A stretch of 21,740 nt of DNA from Planctomycetaceae bacterium (lineage in GTDB: Bacteria > Planctomycetota > Planctomycetia > Pirellulales > UBA1268). Below are positions 7,786-15,177 of this stretch, in pieces. How positions within the stretch are numbered: position 1 is the first letter of the stretch; each line of letters begins with the position of its first letter. The notes below the pieces were generated by a model that was not told the origin of the DNA, ran no database searches, and saw only the letters and a program-made list of their open reading frames with translations. The position numbers and the translations under genes were made by a program. Location of the stretch: the NCBI GenBank assembly GCA_005789975.1, contig SXWC01000104.1, forward strand, positions 1 through 21,740. The letters run 5' to 3'.

Positions 7786-9362
7786 CGCGGCCCGCTGCGA
7801 TTTCGTGCCAGAATCCGCTTGATTCCCTCGGCCTCCGCAGGCTCCATGGCGAGCGCCGCCACGCGGGCATCGGGGTCGGCAAGCCGGCCGTCAACCTCGA
7901 CCGCCTTGGCCACGATTTTTTCGGCCTCGGCCGCCCGCCCCGCGGCTTCGAGCGCCAGCGCCAGCACGAGCCAGGCATCGCCCCGCCTGCCTTCGGACAA
8001 GTCAATCGCCCGCCGGGCAATCTCGATCGACTCCTCGGTTCGCCCCGCCTCGCGGAGCGCGCCGGCATACCCGCTGGCAGCCGTATACGACACGGGGATC
8101 CGCTGGAGCGTGTCCTCCCAAAGGGCCAACTGGTTCGCCCACACCGCCTGCCGACCGATGGCCATGGCGCCCAGCACGACGATCGCCCCCATCGCCCCGA
8201 TGGTCACGGCCTGTCGCCGCCGTTCGTTGCCCGCCAGCCAAGGTCCATCGAGCACGCAGGCGACGATGCAGGCCGCGCCGGCCAGCGGCAGGTAGAGGTA
8301 GCGGTCGGCCGCGGCCCGGTAGATCGGCACGAGGTTCGACACCGGCACGAGGGGCACGAGCAGCAGGGCCAGCCCAAAGAGCAGGCGATGATCACGGCGG
8401 CCGCCGACAGTCGCCAGCGAGGCGAGCGCGGCGATCACGACCAACGACGCCCAGAGTGGCAGATGGCGGAGCGAATACAGCCCGTAGTCGGCGCAGAGAT
8501 TGACCGGGAAGACGATCAACTGGGCGTAGAGCGCGAGGATCCGCGGCTCGATCTTCAGCGTTTCGATGAACGAGCCGCCCAGGAAGCCTGGCTTCGTCTC
8601 GAAAATCCGCGAGGGCGACGGCTCCAGGAGAAACCGTGCCGCGAGAAATGCCGCGACGACGACGAACCCGCCGCCGATCGCCAGCCGCCAGAAGCGGCTC
8701 CGCCCGCCAGCCCGGAAAAGCCCCCAGAACGCCGCGAGCACGAACGGCGCCGCCACACCCGACTCCTTGCTGGCGACGGCGAGCAGGCAGATCGTCGCAC
8801 AGCCCGCAGCCCGCCAGGCATCCGCCCCCGCTGCCGCCGCATGCCGCCCGGCGAGCACGACCGCCCCGAGCGTAAACGCCGCCGCCAGGAGGTCTTCCCG
8901 AAACGTCGGCTCGCAGACCGCCTCGACGACGATGGGGTGCACGGCAAACCAGAGTGCCGCGAGAAACGCCGCCAGCGATCGGCCCGTCGGCGGCCCACCT
9001 CCGCCAACTCGACCCTCACTGCCCGCCAACACTTCCCGCGCCACCAGCCACACCAGCACCACGTTCACCGCATGCAGCAGGATGCTCGTGAGGTGGTAGC
9101 CGAAAGGGTCCTTTCCCCACACGGCCGCGTCGAGCATGAGTGATGCCAGCTGCACCGGCCGGTTGAAGTCGAGCACGTCCATTCCGAGCACGCGGAACGA
9201 GAGCACGTTGAGCCAGTTGCGGGGATCGTGCAGGAAGGGGTCGGTGAGGATCTGCAGCCGCGCGTCGTAGACGAACCCGGCCGACAGCGTGGGCGCAAAC
9301 ACGGCGAGGGTGAGCCCGGCCAGGATCGCGGCCTGCCGAACCTGCATGGCGGACGCGGCCAC
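7782..9362 (-). CDS. TMTC-like multi-pass membrane protein (GT-C fold) with C-terminal TPRs
   Basis: The 526-residue protein has about ten hydrophobic segments followed by a soluble TPR tail. The N-terminal block has FVYDARLQILTDPF (30-43), then FNRPV and YHLTSILLHAVNVVLVWL (89-106). ADRYLYLP occurs in a later loop. This pattern matches TMTC/PMT-type GT-C glycosyltransferases that take lipid-phosphate sugars, and Asp33 sits where the acidic catalytic residue is expected. TPR-like helices fill roughly the last 120 residues and include AKAVEVDGRLAD. I kept the GTG at 9362 because GGAG lies about nine bases upstream; an ATG at 9347 is possible. It starts 3 bases after the neighbouring membrane-protein gene ends, so they form an operon. 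Transferase activity is inferred. Confidence 0.75.
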   Translation of the reverse strand: MAASAMQVRQAAILAGLTLAVFAPTLSAGFVYDARLQILTDPFLHDPRNWLNVLSFRVLGMDVLDFNRPVQLASLMLDAAVWGKDPFGYHLTSILLHAVNVVLVWLVAREVLAGSEGRVGGGGPPTGRSLAAFLAALWFAVHPIVVEAVCEPTFREDLLAAAFTLGAVVLAGRHAAAAGADAWRAAGCATICLLAVASKESGVAAPFVLAAFWGLFRAGGRSRFWRLAIGGGFVVVAAFLAARFLLEPSPSRIFETKPGFLGGSFIETLKIEPRILALYAQLIVFPVNLCADYGLYSLRHLPLWASLVVIAALASLATVGGRRDHRLLFGLALLLVPLVPVSNLVPIYRAAADRYLYLPLAGAACIVACVLDGPWLAGNERRRQAVTIGAMGAIVVLGAMAIGRQAVWANQLALWEDTLQRIPVSYTAASGYAGALREAGRTEESIEIARRAIDLSEGRRGDAWLVLALALEAAGRAAEAEKIVAKAVEVDGRLADPDARVAALAMEPAEAEGIKRILARNRSGPR

Positions 9363-9365
9363 AGG

Positions 9366-11258
9366 TCACTTCTCCGCGGCGGGCCGCTTCTCGAGCAGGA
9401 TGCAGGTCAGGTCGCCGGCCGCACTCCGCAGGGGCGGGGTGTCGAAACCCAGTTCGACGAGGGCCTCCTCGAGTCCCTTGCCCCGATCGGGAAAGCCGTT
9501 GCGATTGATGTAGATCGCCTTGAAACCGAGTTTCTCGAGCTCCTGCACCGCCTGATTCACGTTGGCGATCTTGAACCGGATCTTCTGGGCCTGCTGATCC
9601 ACCGCCGCGCCTTCGACGAGCTTCTGCTGGACGGCCTGCTGCCACCGCTCGCGCTCGCGGCCCTTCATCGATCCGAAGGAAAACCGGAGGTCATGGCTGT
9701 AGAGATACGGCCGGAAGTGATCGTAGGGGGGAATCCCCGGCAGCCCCGATTCCGGGAACTCCATCACGGGCAGCTGGAAGACCATCGCCTTGTCGGGCAG
9801 CGACTCCTCCATCCGGCCGACGAACTCGCGGTCGGCCGCCACCTGCTTCGCGATCACCGCCGACTGCGCCGGCGTTGGTGCCCGCGGCACCTGATCCCAG
9901 AGGATGAGCAGGCAGAGCCCGGCCGCGGCAGTGAGCGTGCCGATCCGCATGGTGTCCGCGCTCGCCTTCGCCGCGGCATCCTTCTCCCAGGCCGTGAGCC
10001 GCCGCACGGCATCCATCAGCACGATCGCGAGGATCACGACGCTGTAGCGGCAGGCAGCTCGGAAAAGCGTGAAGCCGCAGGCACCGAGGATCGCATTGAG
10101 CCCGCCCGTACTGAAGCAGAGCATGATCCAGAGCACCTGCCAGGCGGCGAGCGGGATGTCGTTGGCCCTGCCCTTCACGGCATCCGAGATCGCGGTCCAG
10201 ACGAGCAGCCCCAGGGCAAGAATCCCCACGATCCCCAGATACGAGCCCTCGTCCTGCAGCGGCGAGGCGGGCGGGATGCCCGCGGCCGGATTGCCGAGCC
10301 TGTGGGCTGCGGCGTAGGCCGCGAAGTCGTTCGAACGGTGCGCGACCGGCGGGATCACCAGATCGACGAGCTTGAGACCGTAGATCTCGAGCCACTTGTA
10401 TTCCCGGACGAGCGCTCCGGGGTTCGGGCCATTGGCGAGTTTGTAGGTCCAGGTGTCGAGGTTCATCAGGGCGAAGGCCGCCGCCGCCGCACCGATCACC
10501 GCCAGGGCCGACTTCAGCGCGGGCCACGACCGGTTCCGCCAAAACATCACAGCCGCCCCGAGAAGCGTGAGTTGGCAGAATATGTTTGTCCAATATGGGC
10601 TCTGCAGCCCGGTGACGACGCCGACCGCGACGGCGATCCAGAACTGCCGTGATCCCGGGCGAATCCCCGGCTCCGTCGAGACCCAGCGCCAGACCGGGAC
10701 AAACAGCGGGATGTGCCAGACGTATTCGGTCGTGATGTGGAACGGCGACTGGGCGAAGATGAAGGGCGCGAGGCCGTAGGCGAGCGACCCCACGAACGAC
10801 CAGACGGGAGCACAGGCCTCGCTCCGGGCGACGACGTAGAACGTGACGACCGCGAGGAGGTGCGCGATGAGGGTGCCGACGTTCAACCCGCCGAAGAGAC
10901 CGAAGATCCGGCCGAGGACCGCGTAGAAGACGACGAGCAGTTCTTCTACAAACGGCCAGTCGTTCCAGTTGGCCCCCGCCGGTGCGCCGATGTCATCGAC
11001 CACCTTCCAGGCCAGCGGCACGAACTGGCCGTCACCACCGGCTTTCATCATCGCCAGCGCATGGACGACGTCGGCTTTATCGACCTCCAGGTAAACGTTC
11101 GGCAGGCTCCACTGCGAGAGCGACCACTTGGCATTGGCGGTACACCAAGCCAGAGAGACCACCCCCAGAAGCACCGCCAGCAGGATCGCATCGCCCTTGC
11201 GGAACCAGGGCGCGATGGCCGACGACGATTGCACGACGGGCGACTTCGGCTCGGCCAT
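9366..11258 (-). CDS. Large multi-pass membrane protein, GT-C/YfhO-like
   Basis: The 630-residue product has a short cytosolic start, a first membrane helix near residues 24-42, and many more to about residue 470. The tail (470-630) is soluble. The region after helix 1 holds acidic and aromatic residues (NWNDWPFVEE near 97-106), as expected for a GT-C first outer loop. The tail contains VFQLPVMEFPE, RPYLYSHDLRFSFG and LGFKAIYINRNGFPDRG, a combination I associate with uncharacterised bacterial membrane proteins of the YfhO/GT-C kind. The ATG at 11258 is preceded by GGGGAA. It is the first gene of a two-gene minus-strand operon with the TMTC-like protein, which supports a joint role in extracytoplasmic glycosylation. 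No activity has been shown for such proteins that I can cite. Confidence 0.7.
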   Translation of the reverse strand: MAEPKSPVVQSSSAIAPWFRKGDAILLAVLLGVVSLAWCTANAKWSLSQWSLPNVYLEVDKADVVHALAMMKAGGDGQFVPLAWKVVDDIGAPAGANWNDWPFVEELLVVFYAVLGRIFGLFGGLNVGTLIAHLLAVVTFYVVARSEACAPVWSFVGSLAYGLAPFIFAQSPFHITTEYVWHIPLFVPVWRWVSTEPGIRPGSRQFWIAVAVGVVTGLQSPYWTNIFCQLTLLGAAVMFWRNRSWPALKSALAVIGAAAAAFALMNLDTWTYKLANGPNPGALVREYKWLEIYGLKLVDLVIPPVAHRSNDFAAYAAAHRLGNPAAGIPPASPLQDEGSYLGIVGILALGLLVWTAISDAVKGRANDIPLAAWQVLWIMLCFSTGGLNAILGACGFTLFRAACRYSVVILAIVLMDAVRRLTAWEKDAAAKASADTMRIGTLTAAAGLCLLILWDQVPRAPTPAQSAVIAKQVAADREFVGRMEESLPDKAMVFQLPVMEFPESGLPGIPPYDHFRPYLYSHDLRFSFGSMKGRERERWQQAVQQKLVEGAAVDQQAQKIRFKIANVNQAVQELEKLGFKAIYINRNGFPDRGKGLEEALVELGFDTPPLRSAAGDLTCILLEKRPAAEK

Positions 11259-11317
11259 GGACGTTTTCCCCGCATAAAAGGCTGCCGGCCGGACTCCAGG
11301 GCGGTGCCGGCGCGGTC

Positions 11318-11328
11318 GGTATCATACC
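11318..11328. promoter_or_regulatory. Odd-centred palindrome with -10-like hexamers in a divergent gap
   Basis: GGTATCATACC is an inverted repeat around a central C, in the gap between the minus-strand membrane-protein gene and the plus-strand HAD gene. It contains TATCAT on the plus strand and TATGAT on the minus strand, each matching TATAAT at five of six positions. GCGGTC (11312-11317) and GACCGC (11347-11352) form a further inverted pair. No good -35 is seen in either direction, so a shared promoter or operator is tentative. Confidence 0.3.
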
Positions 11329-11374
11329 CGGAGCGGTTCAGTTTTCGACCGCAGCCCCGTTTCAGGAAGTCGCC

Positions 11375-11917
11375 GTGCCCACCAGCGTCCAGGCCCTGTT
11401 TCTCGACCGGGATGGCACGCTCATCGAGGATCGCCATTTCGTCGGCGCGGTCGATCAGGTGGCGCTCATCCCGGGCACCCGGGAAGCGCTCCGCCGGCTG
11501 CTCTCGGCGGGAACCAAACTCTTCATCCTCACGAACCAGTCGGGCGTGAACCGGGGCTACTTCACGCTGGCCGACGTCGAGGCCGTGAACCGGCGGATGA
11601 TCGACCTGCTCGATCTCGGGCCGGAGCCCTTCACGAGGATCTGCGTCGCGCCGGAGCGGCCCGACGAGCCGGCCCGCTATCGCAAACCGTCGCCGCGGTT
11701 CATCGAGGAGATGCTCCTGGAGCACGGGCTGACGCGGGACGCCGCCTGGATGATCGGCGACCGTCCGAGCGACTGGGAGGCCGGACTGGCGGCGGGCGTG
11801 AACGTGGCGGCCGTCATGGCCACCACGCCGCGGAAAGAGTGGGAGGAGCGCCGCCTCGCCCTCGGCGTCCGCGGCTATGCAAGCCTGCTCGCCTGGGCCG
11901 ACGATCCCGGCGGCTGA
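11375..11917 (+). CDS. HAD-IIIA phosphatase, GmhB/histidinol-phosphatase-like
   Basis: The 180-residue protein has the four HAD motifs: FLDRDGT (9-15, nucleophile Asp11 and acid/base Asp13), ILTNQSGVNRG (51-61), RKPSP (103-107) and MIGDRPSDWEAG (126-137). This order and length fit the family of D,D-heptose 1,7-bisphosphate phosphatase (GmhB) and the phosphatase half of HisB. Unlike those, the loop before RKPSP keeps only one cysteine (Cys90), so the usual zinc-binding Cys cluster is absent. The start is the GTG at 11375, with AGGA eight bases upstream; upstream in-frame sequence has no family likeness. Its 3' end overlaps lhgO by 43 bases. The substrate could be a heptose phosphate, histidinol phosphate or another sugar phosphate, and the sequence does not settle it. 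Confidence 0.8.
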   Translation: MPTSVQALFLDRDGTLIEDRHFVGAVDQVALIPGTREALRRLLSAGTKLFILTNQSGVNRGYFTLADVEAVNRRMIDLLDLGPEPFTRICVAPERPDEPARYRKPSPRFIEEMLLEHGLTRDAAWMIGDRPSDWEAGLAAGVNVAAVMATTPRKEWEERRLALGVRGYASLLAWADDPGG

Positions 11918-13110
11918 TGCCGCGCATCGATCGCGTCGGCCACGTACGCGGCGAACGGGATCGAGCAGGTCCAGCCGGGCGACACGGCGTTAAGCACGTG
12001 CATCGAGCGGTCGTCCCCCTCGATCACGAAATCCATCTCGAGCTTCCGCGTGCGGATGTCGAGCAGCTGCGCGCGGATGCCCGCCCTGCCCCAGCGGCGC
12101 CAGTGCTCCGGCCGCACGTCGCTCGCCAGCCGCCCCGCGAGCGACACGAGGTGGCGGCGGTCGTACTTTTGCAGTTCCTCCATGGCCAGCCGGCGAAACT
12201 CGAAGCCGGCCGAGAAGAGGAGGCCGCACTGGAGGGCAGCGATCTCGACGAGTTCCCGCGGACTGAACCCGGCCAGCCCCGCATACTGCTCCCGCCAGAA
12301 GGCCGGAATGGCGGTGGGGCCGATCTTGGCGTGCCCGTCCACGGTCACGGTGAAGTGCACGCCGAGAAACGGATTGCGGAGGTCGGGCACCGGATAGATG
12401 TTCGTGCGAAAGGCCCCCTCGGGCTCGTCGCCGTAGAGATAAAGACCCTTGAAGGGCAGGATCCGATACCGCTCCGAGAAGCCGTACTGCCGGGCGATGC
12501 GATCGGCGTAGAGGCCCGCCGCATTGACGACGTAGCCGGCCCGCCATGCCTGCCGCGCGGTCACGACCTCGTCCTGCCGGCGGCGGCGGAAGCCGTCGGC
12601 CAGCGCGAAAACGATCCCCTCCCGCTCGGCATCCTGCCGCATCGCGTCGAGCACCGCGCCGGGATCGGCGGTCGAGGTCCGCGGCGACCAGATCGCCCGC
12701 TCGCAGGTCTTCACCCGCGGCTCGATCCGCCCGGCCTCCTGCTCGGTGATGCTCTCGAGTTCCACGCCGTTGGCGGCCCCCCGCCGCAACAGTTCGTCCA
12801 TCTGCGGATGATCGGCGGCGGTGCGGGCCACCACCAGCTTCCCGCAGCGGTTGAGCGGGAGCCCCCGCTCCTCGCAATAGGCGGTGAGAGCCCGGTTGCC
12901 GTCGCGGGTGAACCGGGCCTTGAGTGAATCGGCCGTGTAGTAGAAGCCCGCGTGGAGCACGCCGGAGTTGCGGCCGCTGGCGTGCTGGCCGCAGGCGGGC
13001 TCCTTCTCCAGCACCGTCACCGTCAGATCGGCATGCCGGCGCCGCAGCTCGCGGGCGATCGAGATCCCGATGATGCCGCCGCCGACGACGAGAAAATCCG
13101 TGGTGGGCAT
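11875..13110 (-). CDS. lhgO: L-2-hydroxyglutarate dehydrogenase/oxidase, FAD-dependent
   Basis: LhgO oxidises L-2-hydroxyglutarate to 2-oxoglutarate, removing a by-product of metabolism; the E. coli enzyme passes electrons to the membrane quinone pool. The 411-residue product starts with the FAD-binding VVGGGIIGISIARELRRR (8-25). It then has the family blocks HASGRNSGVLHAGFYYT (43-59), AAGLYADRIA and PFLGVHFTVTVDGHAKIGP, with the length and order of the E. coli protein. The ATG at 13110 is chosen by homology, although no good ribosome site is seen; the frame continues upstream without similarity. The last 43 bases lie opposite the end of the HAD gene. Other DAO-family oxidases are possible, but the overall match is good. 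Confidence 0.88.
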   Translation of the reverse strand: MPTTDFLVVGGGIIGISIARELRRRHADLTVTVLEKEPACGQHASGRNSGVLHAGFYYTADSLKARFTRDGNRALTAYCEERGLPLNRCGKLVVARTAADHPQMDELLRRGAANGVELESITEQEAGRIEPRVKTCERAIWSPRTSTADPGAVLDAMRQDAEREGIVFALADGFRRRRQDEVVTARQAWRAGYVVNAAGLYADRIARQYGFSERYRILPFKGLYLYGDEPEGAFRTNIYPVPDLRNPFLGVHFTVTVDGHAKIGPTAIPAFWREQYAGLAGFSPRELVEIAALQCGLLFSAGFEFRRLAMEELQKYDRRHLVSLAGRLASDVRPEHWRRWGRAGIRAQLLDIRTRKLEMDFVIEGDDRSMHVLNAVSPGWTCSIPFAAYVADAIDARHQPPGSSAQASRLA

Positions 13111-13262
13111 GGCACATCGAAGTATCGGATGGAAATAGGCACCGCAGGCCTCGCCCATGATAGCGGCGGGCTCCGTCGGTCGACAGAAACCGGGAATCAG
13201 GCTTCCACGTTGCCCGCGACGGCGAGGCTGGTATCGTCGTTCCATCGTCAAGCGCCGGGACT

Positions 13263-13278
13263 GGCGGGGGCCCCCGCC
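13263..13278. repeat. Perfect 16-bp palindrome in the leader of the surface-glycan operon
   Basis: GGCGGGGGCCCCCGCC is self-complementary over its whole length and ends 14 bases before the ATG at 13293. As RNA it could form a six-pair G/C stem with a GGCC loop just before the ribosome site. It may be an operator or translation-control hairpin, or simply a chance GC-rich palindrome. Confidence 0.5.
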
Positions 13279-13292
13279 TCGGGATTGAAATC

Positions 13293-13808
13293 ATGAGGGT
13301 GTTTCTCGTCGCGACAGCCTTTGCCACGGCCGCCTTTCTTTTCCACTGGCTTTGGTGGCGCATTCGAATTCCGCGCCGGCAGACGGCGGCGATACTTGCC
13401 ACGTTCAGCCTCGTGCTTCTCGTCGGACTCGCTGCAACGGCGGGATCTTCGGCGGCCGTGCCCCCGGAGTTTCGCCTGAGGAGTTTGTGGGAAGTTGTGC
13501 ATGTGGCAGGAGCCCACGTTGCCGTCATGTTGGCTTACGTCGTGGCATACTCGGCGATCGAAGAGCGGAGCCCGAGCATGACGATCCTTTCCCGAGTGGC
13601 GATTGTCGGCCCCGAAGGCGTCTGGCGTCGCGACCTGGAGTCGCTGCTGAGGAAAGTGTCGCCCGTTGAGATCCGGATAGCCGCCATGCTCCGTGATGGA
13701 ATGGTGCGGAATCCGGACGGTGGGCTCGCACTGACTACGAAGGGGATGGCTTGGGCGGCAACCTTTTCCGCGTTGCGACGATTCCTCGGTTTTGAGAAGG
13801 GAGGCTGA
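13293..13808 (+). CDS. Small membrane protein: three helices plus winged-helix-like tail
   Basis: I recognise no characterised family. The 171-residue protein has predicted membrane helices at about 4-21, 31-50 and 66-86, with the basic motif WWRIRIPRRQ (21-30) between the first two. Residues 94-171 are soluble; the part EIRIAAMLRDGMVRNPDGGLALTTKG, quoted here only by its outline at 126-151, has the spacing of a recognition helix followed by a beta-wing. LTTKGMAWA then leads into a basic helix. I associate such small proteins with surface polysaccharide loci next to GT2 enzymes. The ATG at 13293 follows GGGA at 13281-13284. The stop lies one base before the next start, so the two genes are coupled. 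Function is unknown. Confidence 0.7.
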   Translation: MRVFLVATAFATAAFLFHWLWWRIRIPRRQTAAILATFSLVLLVGLAATAGSSAAVPPEFRLRSLWEVVHVAGAHVAVMLAYVVAYSAIEERSPSMTILSRVAIVGPEGVWRRDLESLLRKVSPVEIRIAAMLRDGMVRNPDGGLALTTKGMAWAATFSALRRFLGFEKGG

Positions 13809-13809
13809 C

Positions 13810-14352
13810 ATGGCCGGACCCTCTGGTTATCCGCTCGTCGTGCTGGCCCCCGTCGCTGGCCTGCTCGCCTACTTCGTGAGCCAAGTCGCCTTCGCCCGCG
13901 TTGCTCGGGGCGCGAGTCCGTACGTCTCTCTGAGCCGTGGCTTTGTCGCCGGGCTGGTGGTGATGACCGTCGTGACTGCGCTGGGACTCTGGCAAATGCA
14001 GGCCTCACGGACCGACACGACTGGCTATGGACTCCTGAACGTTGTTTCCTATCTGGCTCTAGCCTTTGGGTATTTCAACTTCGTGAATCTCACCATAGCT
14101 TCACTCCGCATCCGTCTTTTGGAGGAGCTCCGCGCGGCAGGGGGAGTGCTGTCTGCAGAGCAACTCGGTGCCGCGTACAATACCGACGCCGTGGCAGACC
14201 TCCGGCTTGACAGGCTCGTGCGAGGTGGACATCTCGTCGAGCGTCAAGGAAGGCTCGTGATCGGTCGCCGTAGGTTCATGGTCGTGGCGCGGATCTTCGA
14301 TTTCCTTCATTGGTTCATCATTGACTGCGGTCACAAAGGCAAGCATGACTGA
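13810..14352 (+). CDS. Second small membrane protein: three helices plus winged-helix-like tail
   Basis: The 180-residue protein has hydrophobic segments at about 7-28, 44-62 and 76-98. A soluble tail follows: RIRLLEELRAAGG (100-112), a helix-turn-helix-like stretch LSAEQLGAAYNTDAVADLRL (114-133), LVRGGHLVERQGRLV (136-150) with the look of a wing, and a final hydrophobic IFDFLHWFIID (162-172) that may touch the membrane. The start is well supported: AAGGGAGG lies about five bases before the ATG at 13810, and the previous stop is one base away. Its stop overlaps the next gene by eight bases. Its layout mirrors that of its neighbour, although the sequences differ, which suggests a partner pair. 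The function is unknown; DNA binding is not implied. Confidence 0.7.
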   Translation: MAGPSGYPLVVLAPVAGLLAYFVSQVAFARVARGASPYVSLSRGFVAGLVVMTVVTALGLWQMQASRTDTTGYGLLNVVSYLALAFGYFNFVNLTIASLRIRLLEELRAAGGVLSAEQLGAAYNTDAVADLRLDRLVRGGHLVERQGRLVIGRRRFMVVARIFDFLHWFIIDCGHKGKHD

Positions 14353-15166
14353 CACCATCTCACACGTCACACCCACTCTTCCGCGGAAGCCGCAACTGGC
14401 TGCCGATCCGAGCGAGGAGCAGACTCCGGCCGCGGCGGATCTCGGCCCCGACGTGTTCCTGAGCCTCTTCGTAGCCTGCTACAACGAGGCGGGCAACATC
14501 ACCGGCACCTTGGAGACCATCGTTGCGGCGGCAACCCGCACCGTGCCCTCCTACGAGATCGTGGTGGTTGACGATGGATCCCGCGATGCTTCCGTGCAAG
14601 AGATCAGACAGTTCATGGCAGCCCACCCCGACCTGCCGATCCGGTTACTCGTCAACCCGCGAAACGAGGGTGTGGCCAACAACTACGCCGAAGCGGCTTT
14701 CCGGTCGCGGGGTGAGTGGTATCGGATGATCTGCGGTGACAACGTGGAAAGCGAAGACACGCTCGCAACCATCTTTGGAGCCATCGGCGAGGCCGAGTTG
14801 TTGATACCCTTTTACGTGGAGCACCCTGGCCGGGCTTGGCACCGACGTGTGATCTCGAGGTGCTACACGTCTCTCGTGAATCTGCTCAGCGGCGAGCGGT
14901 TGCATTACTACAACGGCATGCCGCTCACGCGTCGCTACTACGCCATGCGGTGGCACTCCAACTCTCACGGCTTCGGCTTCCAAGCGGACTTGGTGACACG
15001 TCTGCTGGCACTTGGCGCCACGTACAAGGAAGTGGGCGTGATCGGCAGGGAACGGGCGGGCGGCACGTCGAGCGCCCTGACGTTTCGCAACTTCGCGTCT
15101 GTCGCGCACTCGCTGCAAAACATTCTCATCCGCAGAATCTCGAAGTTGCTCTACGGCTACTGCTGA
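14345..15166 (+). CDS. Family-2 glycosyltransferase
   Basis: The 273-residue protein is a GT-A fold transferase of family 2. Residues 1-35 are unlike the family. The domain then runs FLSLFVACYNEAGNI (38-52), EIVVVDDGS (71-79, nucleotide binding), RNEGVANNYAEA (106-117) and MICGDN (128-133, in the place of the DxD metal site). SNSHGFGFQADLV (205-217) lies in the acceptor half. No membrane helices follow, so it is cytosolic or peripheral. The ATG at 14345 overlaps the previous stop by eight bases, with AAGG six bases upstream. It completes a three-gene operon with the two small membrane proteins, which may anchor or assist it. Donor and acceptor cannot be told from sequence. Confidence 0.85.
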   Translation: MTDTISHVTPTLPRKPQLAADPSEEQTPAAADLGPDVFLSLFVACYNEAGNITGTLETIVAAATRTVPSYEIVVVDDGSRDASVQEIRQFMAAHPDLPIRLLVNPRNEGVANNYAEAAFRSRGEWYRMICGDNVESEDTLATIFGAIGEAELLIPFYVEHPGRAWHRRVISRCYTSLVNLLSGERLHYYNGMPLTRRYYAMRWHSNSHGFGFQADLVTRLLALGATYKEVGVIGRERAGGTSSALTFRNFASVAHSLQNILIRRISKLLYGYC

Positions 15167-15177
15167 CCCCGGCCGAT

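Noticed and set aside
9228..10652. Long plus-strand open frame opposite the two GT-C genes
   Set aside because: Its composition is charged and unlike any family, while the opposite strand encodes clear membrane proteins with TPRs.
11990..13528. Minus-strand frame of about 510 codons overlapping lhgO and the 13293 gene
   Set aside because: It is in a different frame from the clear FAD protein, is Arg-rich throughout and shows no motif.
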